Shown: positions 1 through 9,250 of the stretch, piece after piece | Layout of the letters: each line of letters starts with the position of its first letter | Position numbering within the stretch: position 1 is the first letter of the stretch | NCBI GenBank assembly: GCA_934167175.1 | Contig: CAKPKF010000004.1 | Location: 1-64,000 of the forward strand | DNA: 64,000 bases | Direction of reading: 5' to 3' | Source of the DNA: an uncultured Clostridia bacterium | GTDB taxonomy: Bacteria > Bacillota > Clostridia > TANB77 > CAG-508 | Made by a program: the position numbers and the translations under genes | The notes under the pieces: model-generated | What the model saw: only the letters and a program-made list of their open reading frames with translations | Told to the model about the DNA's origin: nothing | Database searches by the model: none

Positions 1-266
1 TATTCATACACCGGGACATACACAAGGGGGAACATGCTTATATTGTAAAAAGGAAAAACTGTTAATTTCTGGTGACACAATATTTAAAGGCACATGGGGG
101 AGAACAGACTTACCAACAGGTAGTTTAACAGATATAATGAATTCTATAACAAAAAAAATATTAACATTACCAGATGAAACTATAGTATACCCAGGACATC
201 GGAGGAATGACAACAATAAGACAAGAAAAACCAATATATTTACAATTAGCACCAAGAATAGAATAA
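1..266 (+). CDS. MBL-fold metallo-hydrolase, C-terminal part, +1 frameshift at CGG
   Basis: This is the 3' end of a metallo-beta-lactamase-fold hydrolase of the glyoxalase II-like type; the start lies outside the window. Visible motifs are the zinc-binding TPGHTQG, the SGDT(I/L)F stretch with its metal-ligand aspartate, and the late YPGH histidine. After YPGH the frame read from base 2 meets CGG at 200-202 and runs on into unrelated sequence, stopping at 283. Skipping the C and reading GGA from 201 gives YPGHGGMTTIRQEKPIYL and a stop at 264-266, which is the normal ending of the family. The glycine after the histidine is conserved in these enzymes. It is one of seven genes in the window interrupted in exactly this way. 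Substrate unknown. Confidence 0.85.
200..203 (+). other. CGG(A) +1 recoding site in MBL hydrolase
   Basis: In-frame CGG follows CAT (His). Reading (C)GGA as Gly restores the family C-terminus. No homopolymer is present at the site. Confidence 0.75.
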
Positions 267-319
267 ATAAAAAAGGGATGTAGAATATTATAAATATAAT
301 AAAATGGTAGGAGATTAAA

Positions 320-1381
320 ATGGAAAGTATAATAAATTTGGTAAATCAAATAAGAAATATACAATTCACTCAAATAATAGATGTTTTAATAGCTGTTGCG
401 ATAGTAGTGATTTTCTTTGCATTAAGTCCAATATTTTCTAAAGTAATAATAAAAATTTTTAGAATGAGAAGCAAAAAATCTGCAAAAGACACGCCTTTTT
501 ATAAACCATTAAAAATATTTTTTGCAATATTAGGGATGTATATTGCTGCAATAGTATTAGGAATACCAGAAAACATTATGGTAAAATTACAAAAAGCATT
601 TAAAATAGCTAATATATTATTAATAGCAAATGGAATAGCAAATATTTTTAACGAAAAATCTGAAACATTATACAAGATTAAAGAAAAATTGAATGTACAA
701 GAAGATGATATGCGTTTAAAATTTTTCTACAAATTAATAAGAATAGTAATATATATAATTGCAGGATTATTTATTATAGTGGAATTTAATTACAATATTA
801 ATGGTATAATTGCAGGTTTTGGAGTCGGTGGAGTAATACTAACACTAGCAGCTCAAGATACAGCGAAAAATTTGTTTGGTGGAATAATGTTAGTAATTGA
901 CAAACCATTTAAAGTTGGAGATTGGATAGAAACTAAAAATTATGAGGGATACGTAGAAGATATAACATTCAGAAGTACAAGAATAAGGTCATTTGAAAAT
1001 TCTGTAGTAAATATACCGAATGCAGTATTATCAAATGAATCTATTGTAAACTGGAGTAGAATGCAAAAAAGAAAATATAAAACAACCATAAAATTACCAT
1101 TAGATACAAGAGTGGAAGTTATTGAATCTTTAATAGATAAAATAGAATTTATGCTAGAAAATAGTGAATCAATAATAGATGAAGATACTTATGTTAAATT
1201 TAGTGAAATAGGAGCAGATGGGATAGAAATACTAATATATGTGTTTACAAATTCAGTAGATTATGCAAGTTATATGAATGCAAAGCAAAATATAAATGAA
1301 AACATACTTAAAATTTTGGAAAGTGCTGATGTAAGAATTGCATATCCAACAATGTCAGTTAATTTGAAAAATAGGAATTAA
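320..1381 (+). CDS. mscS: MscS-family small-conductance mechanosensitive channel
   Basis: This 353-residue membrane protein probably opens under membrane tension to release solutes during hypo-osmotic shock. Hydrophobic segments lie near residues 18-40 and 66-84, followed by the pore helix region at about 140-185. The MscS signature GFGVGGVILTLAAQDTAKN occurs at about 166-184, followed by FKVGDWIE, the start of the cytoplasmic beta domain. The start is set by AGGAG at 309-313, seven bases before the ATG. It lies downstream of the hydrolase and upstream of a polysaccharide cluster, with no obvious functional link. Length is usual for the shorter MscS/YkuT branch. Confidence 0.95.
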   Translation: MESIINLVNQIRNIQFTQIIDVLIAVAIVVIFFALSPIFSKVIIKIFRMRSKKSAKDTPFYKPLKIFFAILGMYIAAIVLGIPENIMVKLQKAFKIANILLIANGIANIFNEKSETLYKIKEKLNVQEDDMRLKFFYKLIRIVIYIIAGLFIIVEFNYNINGIIAGFGVGGVILTLAAQDTAKNLFGGIMLVIDKPFKVGDWIETKNYEGYVEDITFRSTRIRSFENSVVNIPNAVLSNESIVNWSRMQKRKYKTTIKLPLDTRVEVIESLIDKIEFMLENSESIIDEDTYVKFSEIGADGIEILIYVFTNSVDYASYMNAKQNINENILKILESADVRIAYPTMSVNLKNRN

Positions 1382-1427
1382 AATGAAAAAGCATTATTAA
1401 ACAGTTAAATGATGTAGGGGAAATAAT

Positions 1428-2297
1428 ATGACTAATAGAATCATTATAAGAGACAAAAAAGGCAATTATTTTTTTAAAGATATATGTGATAATTACAATA
1501 TATATGAGATGTATGGTATAAAAACAGGTCAAAAATTATATTCAAAATTGTCTAGAAAAGGAATATATATTTTGGGGGACTGGAAAAAAGATATAAAAAA
1601 TTGTGATGAAGCAATAATATTTGAAAGTTTATATAATGAAAGAATAGCTAAATATATAAAAAGAAAAAATCCAAGTTGCCGTATAATATTATTTTTTTGG
1701 AATATTATCATTGATAATACAAGAAAAAGATATTTAGAAGATCCAATGATAGATGAGTTTTGGACTTTTGACTCAGCAGATGCAAAAAAATATAAAATGA
1801 ATATTAACTCACAATTTTATACAAAACAAATTAAGTTAAATGATAAAAAAAGAGAATTTGATGTAATATTTTTAGGCAGAGACAAAGGCAGAAAAGAAAA
1901 AATCTCAAAAATAGAGAAAAAACTAAATGAAAATGGTATAAACACAAATATAACAATAATACCAGAAAAATCTAAGAAATATATAAAATATAGCACGTAT
2001 TTAAAAAATATTGAAAAATCAAAAGTTATATTAGATTTTGTGATAGAAGGACAAAAGGGACTTACATTAAGATGCATGGAATCCTTATTTTTTAAAAGAA
2101 AGTTAATAACTAATAATAAAGAAATAAAAAAATACAATTTCTACAATCCAAACAACATTTATATTTTAGAAGAAGACAATTTCAAAAATATAAATGAATT
2201 TATTAATACAGAATATGAAGAGATTGATTCGGAGATAATAGAATACTATGATATTGAAAATTGGCTAAAAAGATTCGATAAAATAAAGAAAGGTTAA
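1428..2297 (+). CDS. Putative GT-B-like glycosyltransferase / polysaccharide biosynthesis protein
   Basis: This 289-residue soluble protein has no signal peptide. The C-terminal part, from about residue 205, reads GLTLRCMESLFFKRKLITNN and then NFYNPNNIYILEEDN. That pattern is typical of proteins annotated as lipopolysaccharide biosynthesis or CgeB-like glycosyltransferases, where a donor-binding GT-B half is recognisable. The gene is followed two bases later by a DUF616-type gene and then by an export ABC transporter, so a role in building a cell-surface glycan is inferred. The acceptor and sugar are unknown. Family assignment rests on the C-terminal motif only. Confidence 0.6.
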   Translation: MTNRIIIRDKKGNYFFKDICDNYNIYEMYGIKTGQKLYSKLSRKGIYILGDWKKDIKNCDEAIIFESLYNERIAKYIKRKNPSCRIILFFWNIIIDNTRKRYLEDPMIDEFWTFDSADAKKYKMNINSQFYTKQIKLNDKKREFDVIFLGRDKGRKEKISKIEKKLNENGINTNITIIPEKSKKYIKYSTYLKNIEKSKVILDFVIEGQKGLTLRCMESLFFKRKLITNNKEIKKYNFYNPNNIYILEEDNFKNINEFINTEYEEIDSEIIEYYDIENWLKRFDKIKKG

Positions 2298-2299
2298 AA

Positions 2300-3214
2300 A
2301 TGAAAACTGAAAAAGAAAGATTAATAGAAGCATTAGAAACAGTAATAATGGAAAAAAAGAAAATAACAACTTCAAGAGAATATAAATTGGCTAAAAAAAT
2401 AAATGAAACAAAAAAGAAAATAAGACATTTTGAAATAAAAGGCATCATAGGGAACATTGAAAAAAAAATAGGATATTATAGAAGAAAAAAATATGAAAGC
2501 AAATATGAAAATATGAAATATACTAACTTAGGCAGTGTAAATGATAAAAAAATTGTAGTATATACTTGTATTGCAGGAGAATATGATAAAGTTAGTGAAC
2601 CGTTATATAAGAATGACAATGTAGAATATGTTATATATACGAATTCTAAGGAAGAACTTATACAATGGAAAAAAAGAGATATACCACTGAAAATAAAAGA
2701 AATAAATAGTAACATATTAATAAACAGATATATAAAATTACATCCTCATGAATTATTTGAAGAGTATGATTATTCCATATATATAGATGGAAATATAAGA
2801 AGTATGTCAGATTTATCAGATTTTACGAGAGCTATTAATGAAAAAAGCGGACTTGCAATGTTTAAACATCATACAAGAAATTGCATTTATATTGAAGAAA
2901 AAGTTTGTAATATATATGGAAAAGGAAATAAAGAAAAGTTGCACAAACAAACTCAAAAATATAAAAAAGAAGGATTTCCAGAAAATTATGGAATGTTAGA
3001 AGGTAATATTATTGTTACAGATTTAAAAAATAAGAAATCAAATGAAATATTAGGAAAATGGTGGAACGAATTTGAAAAATCAGAAAGTTTGCGTGACCAA
3101 ATGAGTTTACCATATGTTTTATGGAAATTAGGATATAAAATAGAGGATATAGGAATCTTAGGAAATAATGTGTACAGTTGCTCAAAATTTGAATTTGTTA
3201 AGCATTTGAAATAG
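2300..3214 (+). CDS. DUF616-type glycosyltransferase-like protein
   Basis: This 304-residue protein has a charged, probably coiled N-terminal region (residues 1-75). The domain that follows starts KKIVVYTCIAGEYDKV and contains NRYIKLHPHELF and YDYSIYIDGNIR. These are hallmarks of the DUF616/TOD1-like family, which is related to GT-A-type transferases; the D-G-N segment would take the place of the DxD metal site. It begins two bases after the preceding gene's stop, which suggests translational coupling. It probably acts with its neighbours in surface polysaccharide synthesis. Exact activity is not known. Confidence 0.75.
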   Translation: MKTEKERLIEALETVIMEKKKITTSREYKLAKKINETKKKIRHFEIKGIIGNIEKKIGYYRRKKYESKYENMKYTNLGSVNDKKIVVYTCIAGEYDKVSEPLYKNDNVEYVIYTNSKEELIQWKKRDIPLKIKEINSNILINRYIKLHPHELFEEYDYSIYIDGNIRSMSDLSDFTRAINEKSGLAMFKHHTRNCIYIEEKVCNIYGKGNKEKLHKQTQKYKKEGFPENYGMLEGNIIVTDLKNKKSNEILGKWWNEFEKSESLRDQMSLPYVLWKLGYKIEDIGILGNNVYSCSKFEFVKHLK

Positions 3215-3227
3215 GGGATAATATATA

Positions 3228-4019
3228 ATGAACGATGTAAAAAAAGCAATAGTGAATTTAAGAAAATATTTTAAATATGCAGTATACTCTGCAAAAGCTG
3301 AATTGAAAGCCGAAGTTGCAAATTCATATTTAAGTTGGATTTGGTGGATATTAGAACCAATATGCATGATGTTAATATATGTATTTATAGTACAAATAGT
3401 TTTTAAAACAAATGAGCCAAATTTTCCAGTGTTTGTTTATATAGGATTATCAGCTTGGGGATTTTTTTCAAGAATGTTAGAATGTAGCACAAGTTTAATG
3501 AAGTCAAATAAATCCATAATAACCAAAGTATATATTCCAAAGTATGTAATATTACTTAGTAAATCATTTACATATTCATTTAAGACAATGATTTCATTTG
3601 GAATAGTTATGTTGTTAATGATAGGATTTAAAGTGGGAGGGTCATTGTATTTGTTACTGTTTATTCCAATATTTTTAATATTATATATTATAACATTTGG
3701 AATATGCAGTATAATAATGAATTATGGAGTTTATATAGAAGATTTGGCAAATGTAGTAACTATTTCAGTAAGGTTGTTAAATTACTTGTCAGGAATATTC
3801 TATAATATAGAAACAAGAATTCCATTACCATATAATAAAATTATGCTTAATTGTAATCCGATAGCATTAATTATTCATAGCTTTAGGGATATTATATTAA
3901 ATAAAACTATGCCAAGTATGAGTGCATTATTAGTGTGGTTAATGCTTGGAATAATTTTGTGTATTATAGGAGTGAAAATAATTCACAAATATGAAAATTC
4001 ATACGCAAAAGTATTATAG
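3228..4019 (+). CDS. ABC-2 type polysaccharide/teichoic acid export permease
   Basis: This 263-residue protein has about six hydrophobic segments and matches the ABC-2 permease family (TagG, RfbA, Wzm types). The N-terminal amphipathic KAELKAEVANSYLSWIWWILEP stretch is typical of these exporters, where the residues before the first membrane span contact the ATPase. The ATP-binding subunit follows 17 bases downstream. The pair would export an undecaprenyl-linked glycan made by the two upstream transferase-like proteins. The start is supported by AGGGGA upstream. Confidence 0.88.
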   Translation: MNDVKKAIVNLRKYFKYAVYSAKAELKAEVANSYLSWIWWILEPICMMLIYVFIVQIVFKTNEPNFPVFVYIGLSAWGFFSRMLECSTSLMKSNKSIITKVYIPKYVILLSKSFTYSFKTMISFGIVMLLMIGFKVGGSLYLLLFIPIFLILYIITFGICSIIMNYGVYIEDLANVVTISVRLLNYLSGIFYNIETRIPLPYNKIMLNCNPIALIIHSFRDIILNKTMPSMSALLVWLMLGIILCIIGVKIIHKYENSYAKVL

Positions 4020-4036
4020 TAGGAGAAAAAATATAA

Positions 4037-4777
4037 ATGAGAAAAGAGAAGAAAATTGCAATAACAGTAAATGATGTACATATATCATATAGAAGTATAA
4101 AAAAATTTAAAATAAGAAATATATTATCAAAGGAAAAGATATACCAAAAAAGAACTTTTGAGGCAGTAAAGGGAATATCTTTTGAGTTAGAAAAAGGAGA
4201 AATATTAGGAGTTATAGGGAAAAATGGAAGTGGAAAAACCACACTTTTAAGAGCAATTTCAGGAATATTTTGTAATGACAAAGGAGAAATAAATTTGCAT
4301 GGAAACACAGTTTCTTTGTTATCAATTGGAGTAGGATTTCAAAATGATTTATCAGGATATGAAAATATATTTCTTTCAGGAATGTTATTAGGTTTTAGTG
4401 AAAAACAAATACAAGAAAAAATAGATGAAATAATAGAATTTTCAGAGTTAAGAGAGTTTATAAACAAACCCGTAAGGACATATTCTTCTGGAATGTACTC
4501 AAAGCTCGCTTTTTCAATAACATCAATATTAGAAACAGATATATTACTTATTGACGAAATACTAAGTGTAGGAGATTTAGCATTCAAGCAAAAAAGTTTT
4601 AATAAAATGAAAGAATTAATAGAAAATGAAGAGAAAACAGTTATAATTGTTTCACATAGTATAGAATTATTAAAAGAATTATGTAATAAAATGCTATGGA
4701 TCGATAATGGAGTAAAAAAGATGTATGGAAATACAGATGAAGTATTAGATAAGTATATAAAAACAATGAGTATGTAA
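4037..4777 (+). CDS. ABC transporter ATP-binding protein, polysaccharide export
   Basis: This 246-residue ATPase partners the permease just upstream. Walker A is GKNGSGKTT (about residues 60-68), the signature is YSSGMYSKLAF (about 149-159) and Walker B is ILLIDEILSVGD (about 170-181), followed by the switch histidine in IIVSHS. The SSGM signature, in place of LSGGQ, and the SVGD ending of Walker B are characteristic of TagH/RfbB/Wzt-type polysaccharide exporters. There is no long C-terminal carbohydrate-binding extension, so it belongs to the short type. AGGAG precedes the ATG. Confidence 0.92.
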   Translation: MRKEKKIAITVNDVHISYRSIKKFKIRNILSKEKIYQKRTFEAVKGISFELEKGEILGVIGKNGSGKTTLLRAISGIFCNDKGEINLHGNTVSLLSIGVGFQNDLSGYENIFLSGMLLGFSEKQIQEKIDEIIEFSELREFINKPVRTYSSGMYSKLAFSITSILETDILLIDEILSVGDLAFKQKSFNKMKELIENEEKTVIIVSHSIELLKELCNKMLWIDNGVKKMYGNTDEVLDKYIKTMSM

Positions 4778-4892
4778 GATTTTTATAATTGGGAAATGAT
4801 AAGATAAATTAAGATAAATATTGTTTTATTTGATAATATTTATTATAATACATATGATTAGAAAAATAATTAATAAGAAAGTGAGTAAAAAA

Positions 4893-5579
4893 ATGATACA
4901 TAATAAAAAAGTAGCAGGTATTATAGTAATGGCAGGAAATAGTACAAGATATGGTAAAGGAGTAAACAAAAATCTAGAAATTGTTAATGGAAAACCTGTA
5001 ATATTATATAGTTTGGAAATTTTTGATAAAAACAAATATGTGGATGAAATAGTTGTTGTAGTAAAAGAAAATGAAATAGACAACATAAAAGAGATATTAA
5101 ATTCAAACAAATTTAATAAAAAAATAAAAATTGAAATAGGCGGAAAAGAAAGAAAGGAATCAGTATACAATGGAATAAAAAATATAGATTCAGATATTGT
5201 TTTAGTTCATGATGGAGCAAGACCACTTGTTAAAGACATACATATAGAAAACTTATTATTGGAGATGGATAAATATAAAGGAACAACAATAGGGGTAAAA
5301 ACTAAAGATACAATAAAAGTGGCAGATGATAATGGGATTGTAAATAATACAGTAAAAAGGGCAAATACATGGATAATACAGACACCGCAATGCTTTGATA
5401 GAAATTTGCTAAAAAAAGCACATGAAGAAAATCAAAGCAATGAAGGAATAACAGATGACTGTATGTTGCTAGAAAAACTTGGCTATAGTATAAAAATAGT
5501 AGAAGGAGACTATTCAAACATAAAAATTACTACAAGTGAAGATAAGAATATTGTGCAAGAATTGATGAATTTAGACTAA
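4893..5579 (+). CDS. ispD: IspD/TarI-family cytidylyltransferase
   Basis: The product would transfer CMP to 2-C-methyl-D-erythritol 4-phosphate (isoprenoid MEP pathway) or to ribitol phosphate (teichoic acid, TarI). The N-terminal nucleotide-binding loop is VAGIIVMAGNSTRYGKGVNK, an unusual form of the LAAGxGxRMG motif. VHDGARPL (about residues 108-115) and the later TPQCF, DDCMLLE and GDYSNIKITTSED stretches are diagnostic of the family. Start codons also exist upstream in frame (TTG 4821, ATG 4854, GTG 4881); I prefer ATG 4893 because the earlier residues form a non-family hydrophobic/basic extension. IspD versus TarI cannot be settled; the neighbouring export genes make TarI possible. Confidence 0.8.
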   Translation: MIHNKKVAGIIVMAGNSTRYGKGVNKNLEIVNGKPVILYSLEIFDKNKYVDEIVVVVKENEIDNIKEILNSNKFNKKIKIEIGGKERKESVYNGIKNIDSDIVLVHDGARPLVKDIHIENLLLEMDKYKGTTIGVKTKDTIKVADDNGIVNNTVKRANTWIIQTPQCFDRNLLKKAHEENQSNEGITDDCMLLEKLGYSIKIVEGDYSNIKITTSEDKNIVQELMNLD

Positions 5580-5643
5580 AATCTATGGACTTTTATCAAT
5601 AATTGGCTTAAAATATAGATAATTAAATAAAGGAGGAAATAAA

Positions 5644-6177
5644 ATGAATATATGGCATGATATATCTCAAGATAGAATAAACAAAAATGATTTTGTGGCA
5701 GTAATAGAGATTAATAAAAATGGAAAAAATAAATATGAATTAGACAAAGAAACAGGAATGTTAAGATTGGATAGAGTATTATATACAGCAACACATTATC
5801 CAGCAAACTATGGATTTATCCCAAAAACATATGCAGATGATAAAGATCCATTAGATGTATTACTAATATGTGAAGAAGAAATTGTACCATTAACACTAGT
5901 AGAGGCATATCCGATAGGTGTAATAAAAATGATAGATGATAACGCATCTGATGAAAAAATAATAGCAATTGCAAAAAATGATCCATATTATAATTGCTAT
6001 AATGATATATCAGAATTACCAAAACATATTTCTGATGAATTAATGCACTTTTTTGAAGTGTATAAGCAATTAGAAGGAAAAAATACAGTTGTAAAGCAAA
6101 TACTAGGCAGAGAGGAAGCAGAAAGGATAGTAGAACAATCTATAGAAAATTATAAAAACAAATTTTCTAATAGATAA
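5644..6177 (+). CDS. ppa: Inorganic pyrophosphatase, family I
   Basis: This 177-residue soluble enzyme hydrolyses pyrophosphate to two phosphates, pulling nucleotidyl transfer reactions forward. Visible active-site features are NKYELDKETG near the N-terminus, HYPANYGFIPKT (about residues 47-58) and the Mg-binding DDKDPLDVLL segment (about 63-72). AGGAGG sits six bases upstream. The gene follows the cytidylyltransferase, a reaction that releases pyrophosphate. The length is that of a standard bacterial family I enzyme. Confidence 0.96.
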   Translation: MNIWHDISQDRINKNDFVAVIEINKNGKNKYELDKETGMLRLDRVLYTATHYPANYGFIPKTYADDKDPLDVLLICEEEIVPLTLVEAYPIGVIKMIDDNASDEKIIAIAKNDPYYNCYNDISELPKHISDELMHFFEVYKQLEGKNTVVKQILGREEAERIVEQSIENYKNKFSNR

Positions 6178-6206
6178 AGATGTTGAACATGGAAGGAGAA
6201 AGGCAG

Positions 6207-7430
6207 ATGTTGCTTGAAAGAATTATATTTAACTTAGTTGCGTTTTCCTTATTTGTAATAATGTTTTTTAAAATAATAAGGAAAAATGATACAACATATC
6301 TAATTATTTTAACTATGCAAGCATTAGGAATTGCAGTAGGTTTCCTTGAAATTATTTTTTATGTAGAAATAAATACAGCAATTAGAGTTTTAACATATAT
6401 TATTTCTATAGTTATACCATTAATAGTAATTTATTTAGAAAAAAAAGGAATAAATTTTTCGGAAATAATAACTATAACTTTAGCAAGATGTGCATTGCTT
6501 TTTGATGATCAAAAAAATGCAAAAAAACTTCTTATTAATTTAGTAACTAAATATCCTAGAAGTTATTTAGGTCATAAACTACTTGCCGAGATATATGAAA
6601 AAGAAGGTGGACTTAGAAAAGCGATGGATGAATATGTAAAAGTAGTAGATATAGATAAAAAAGACTATAATTCATATTACAAAATATCATATTTATTAAA
6701 TGAATTAGGAAAAAAAGATGAAGCTGTAAGCATGCTTGAAAGTTTACTGAAGAAAAAGCCAGAATATATTGAAGCAACAATGCTACTTGGAGATATATAC
6801 TGTGAAAAAGAAATGTATAAAGAAACTATAAGTATATATATGGAATCATTAAGGTATAATCAAGATAATTATGAATTATATTATAATATGGGAATTGTAT
6901 ACACAATGTTAAACGATTTTAAAAATGCAAAAACTTGCTATCAAAAGGCGGCTACAATAAATAGTATGTTATATAAATCATACTATAATATTGGACAGAT
7001 AAGTTTAATATTTAATGATTTAGATGAAGCAGAAAAATATTTTACACAAAGTTTATTATCAGAGGAAGTAGAAGCGGAAGGCTATTACCATTTATCAAAA
7101 ATATATGTTTTAAAAGGTGATAAAGAAAATGCAGTAAGGTTTGCAAATATAGCAATAGAATTAGATAAATCGTTTATTAAGAAAATAGAAGAAGAACCAA
7201 TTTTTATACCTATAAAAAGCAATATAAATATATTTGAAGCAAGTTTAGAACAAAGTGATAGAGAACAAAACGAAAGAAAAAAACTTACTCCAAAAGAAAT
7301 AAAAGCTCAACAACATCTAGACAATACATATAATATAACTAAAAAGTTGAGTAATAGTGAAATAAAATTAAAAAACGAAAAAGAGAATATTAATAGGCTA
7401 GATGACATATATAAAGAAAGAGAGAACTAA
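6207..7430 (+). CDS. Membrane-anchored TPR repeat protein
   Basis: This protein of about 407 residues has two or three hydrophobic segments in the first 85 residues. A series of 34-residue tetratricopeptide repeats follows, between about residues 105 and 330 (for example AKKLLINLVTKYPRSYLGH and EAISIYM-like units). The tail is charged. It is likely a scaffold on the cytoplasmic face of the membrane. ATG 6207 is chosen because GGAAGGAG at 6191-6198 is correctly spaced; an in-frame ATG at 6180 lies before this site and has no ribosome binding site. It sits between ppa and dpaA; a sporulation role is possible but unproven. Confidence 0.8.
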   Translation: MLLERIIFNLVAFSLFVIMFFKIIRKNDTTYLIILTMQALGIAVGFLEIIFYVEINTAIRVLTYIISIVIPLIVIYLEKKGINFSEIITITLARCALLFDDQKNAKKLLINLVTKYPRSYLGHKLLAEIYEKEGGLRKAMDEYVKVVDIDKKDYNSYYKISYLLNELGKKDEAVSMLESLLKKKPEYIEATMLLGDIYCEKEMYKETISIYMESLRYNQDNYELYYNMGIVYTMLNDFKNAKTCYQKAATINSMLYKSYYNIGQISLIFNDLDEAEKYFTQSLLSEEVEAEGYYHLSKIYVLKGDKENAVRFANIAIELDKSFIKKIEEEPIFIPIKSNINIFEASLEQSDREQNERKKLTPKEIKAQQHLDNTYNITKKLSNSEIKLKNEKENINRLDDIYKEREN

Positions 7431-7455
7431 TAATAAAAAGGAGTTGTGAAATTAA

Positions 7456-8331
7456 GTGGAAAACGTAATATCTGTTATAGGTGGAGACTTAAGAGTTGTA
7501 AAACTAGTTGAAATGTTAGCAGAAGATGGTATAAAAGTATTCACATATGGTCTGGAAGAAACAGAATCTTTAGAAGATAATGAAAATGTTATTCAAACAC
7601 AAAGTTTGGATGAAGTACTAGAAAAATCTAAAATTATAATAGGTTCTATACCGTTGTCTATAGATGGAAACACGGTTTGTGCACCATTTAGTGCAAATAA
7701 GATAATGCTTCAAGATATAATTGATAAAATTCATGAAAAAGTATTTATAGCAGGAAATATAACTAATGAATTTTATGATGAAGTTAAACAAAATGATAAT
7801 AAAATAATTGATATTTTAAAGAGAGAAGAATTGGCAGTTTTGAATACAATTTCAACTGCTGAAGGTGCAATACAAATAGCAATGGAGGAAACTCAAAGAA
7901 CAGTTCATGGAAGCGATGTTCTTATTATGGGATTTGGAAGAATTTCTAAAATGTTAGCTAAAATGCTAGATGGTATAGGTGCTAACGTATATTGCGAAAC
8001 AAGAAGAAATGATTCTGTAGCTTGGATAAAAGCATATGGATATAAACCAATTAAGCTAGAAAAATTAAAACAAAATCTAAATAAATTTGATATTATAATT
8101 AACACTATACCAGTTACAATATTAAATGAAGAAGAGTTAAAGATGTTAAAAAAAGATTGTCTTATAATTGATTTAGCATCTGACCCAGGTGGAATAAATA
8201 GAAAAGTTGCAAAACAATTAGGAATAAAACTTGTTTGGGCATTATCTCTTCCAGGAAAAGTTGCTCCAGTTAGCTCTGCAGAGTTTATAAAGGAAACTAT
8301 AGATAACGTAATAAAAGAGACTATTATATAG
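7456..8331 (+). CDS. dpaA: Dipicolinate synthase subunit A
   Basis: DpaA (SpoVFA) is a Rossmann-fold oxidoreductase that, with DpaB, makes dipicolinic acid in the mother cell for the spore core. The N-terminal VIGGDLRVVKLVEMLAEDG motif is characteristic. A second nucleotide-binding segment VLIMGFGRISKMLAKML lies at about residues 155-171, with IIDLASDPGG and ALSLPGKVAPVSSA near the end. At 291 residues it has the usual length. It uses GTG as start with AAGGAG twelve bases upstream, slightly long spacing. DpaB is not next to it, which differs from the B. subtilis arrangement. Confidence 0.92.
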   Translation: MENVISVIGGDLRVVKLVEMLAEDGIKVFTYGLEETESLEDNENVIQTQSLDEVLEKSKIIIGSIPLSIDGNTVCAPFSANKIMLQDIIDKIHEKVFIAGNITNEFYDEVKQNDNKIIDILKREELAVLNTISTAEGAIQIAMEETQRTVHGSDVLIMGFGRISKMLAKMLDGIGANVYCETRRNDSVAWIKAYGYKPIKLEKLKQNLNKFDIIINTIPVTILNEEELKMLKKDCLIIDLASDPGGINRKVAKQLGIKLVWALSLPGKVAPVSSAEFIKETIDNVIKETII

Positions 8332-8346
8332 TAAGGAGAACCTAAA

Positions 8347-9135
8347 ATGACTATTTTGCAAGCAATTTTTTTAGGAATAGTGCAAGGACTTACAGAGTTG
8401 TTACCAATATCAAGTTCGGCACATTTAGCATTAATACCAATGATTTTTAAGTGGGACGTTCCAGATGCATTTGAGATAGCATTACATTTTGGAACACTTT
8501 TAGCAATAGGTCTGTTTTTCTTCAAAGATTGGATTTTACTGATAAAGGGTGGTTATGAACTTGTAGCAAAAAAGAAAAATACTACAGATGGTAAAATGTT
8601 TTGGTATATAGTAGCAGCAACTATTCCAGGAGGAGCAATAGGATTTATACTAGATAGATATGCAGAAGAAGTGTTAACTAAACCTCTAATAATTGCAATA
8701 GCACTTATAGTAATGGGAATTCTACTATATGTAATAGATAAAAAATCAGAAGCAAAAATAAAATATGAAAAAATGAATTTTAAACAAACATTTCTAATAG
8801 GACTTTCTCAAGCATTAGCATTTATACCAGGAGTGTCTCGCTCAGGAATTACAATGACAACAGCTAGATTTATGAAAATAGATAGAGAATCTGCAGCTAA
8901 ATATTCTTTTATGTTATCAGCACCAATTGTTTTAGCGGCTACTGTGTTCAAATTAAAAGATTTTGTATTTAGTATACCATTCATTTTAGGTGTTCTATCA
9001 AGTTTTATTGTAGGAGTAGTTGTTATAAAATTTTTACTAGAATACTTGAGAAAAGGTAGTTTTAAAATATTTGCAATATATAGATTAATATTGGGAATTG
9101 CTATACTAGGATTAATAATTAATGGAATATTATAA
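8347..9135 (+). CDS. uppP: Undecaprenyl-diphosphatase
   Basis: UppP/BacA dephosphorylates undecaprenyl pyrophosphate at the membrane so the lipid carrier can be reused for peptidoglycan and other wall polymers; it also gives bacitracin tolerance. The two family motifs are present: GIVQGLTELLPISSSAHL at the N-terminus (catalytic glutamate) and FIPGVSRSGIT at about residues 159-169. The 262-residue protein is strongly hydrophobic with about seven or eight spans. AAGGAG precedes the ATG. A clear hairpin terminator follows. Confidence 0.96.
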   Translation: MTILQAIFLGIVQGLTELLPISSSAHLALIPMIFKWDVPDAFEIALHFGTLLAIGLFFFKDWILLIKGGYELVAKKKNTTDGKMFWYIVAATIPGGAIGFILDRYAEEVLTKPLIIAIALIVMGILLYVIDKKSEAKIKYEKMNFKQTFLIGLSQALAFIPGVSRSGITMTTARFMKIDRESAAKYSFMLSAPIVLAATVFKLKDFVFSIPFILGVLSSFIVGVVVIKFLLEYLRKGSFKIFAIYRLILGIAILGLIINGIL

Positions 9136-9152
9136 TAAAAAAATAAGTTCTA

Positions 9153-9203
9153 AAAAAATGGACTAAGCATATATTTATAGTATATGTTTAGTCCATTTTT
9201 ATA
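9153..9203 (+). terminator. Intrinsic terminator after uppP
   Basis: AAAATGGACTAAgCATATA pairs with TATATGtTTAGTCCATTTTT around a short loop, ending in a T-run. It separates the uppP transcript from the spoIIIA operon. Confidence 0.85.
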
Positions 9204-9250
9204 TAAGAAAAATTTAAATTAAACAAGTTAATTCTTAAGAAGGTGGTTGA

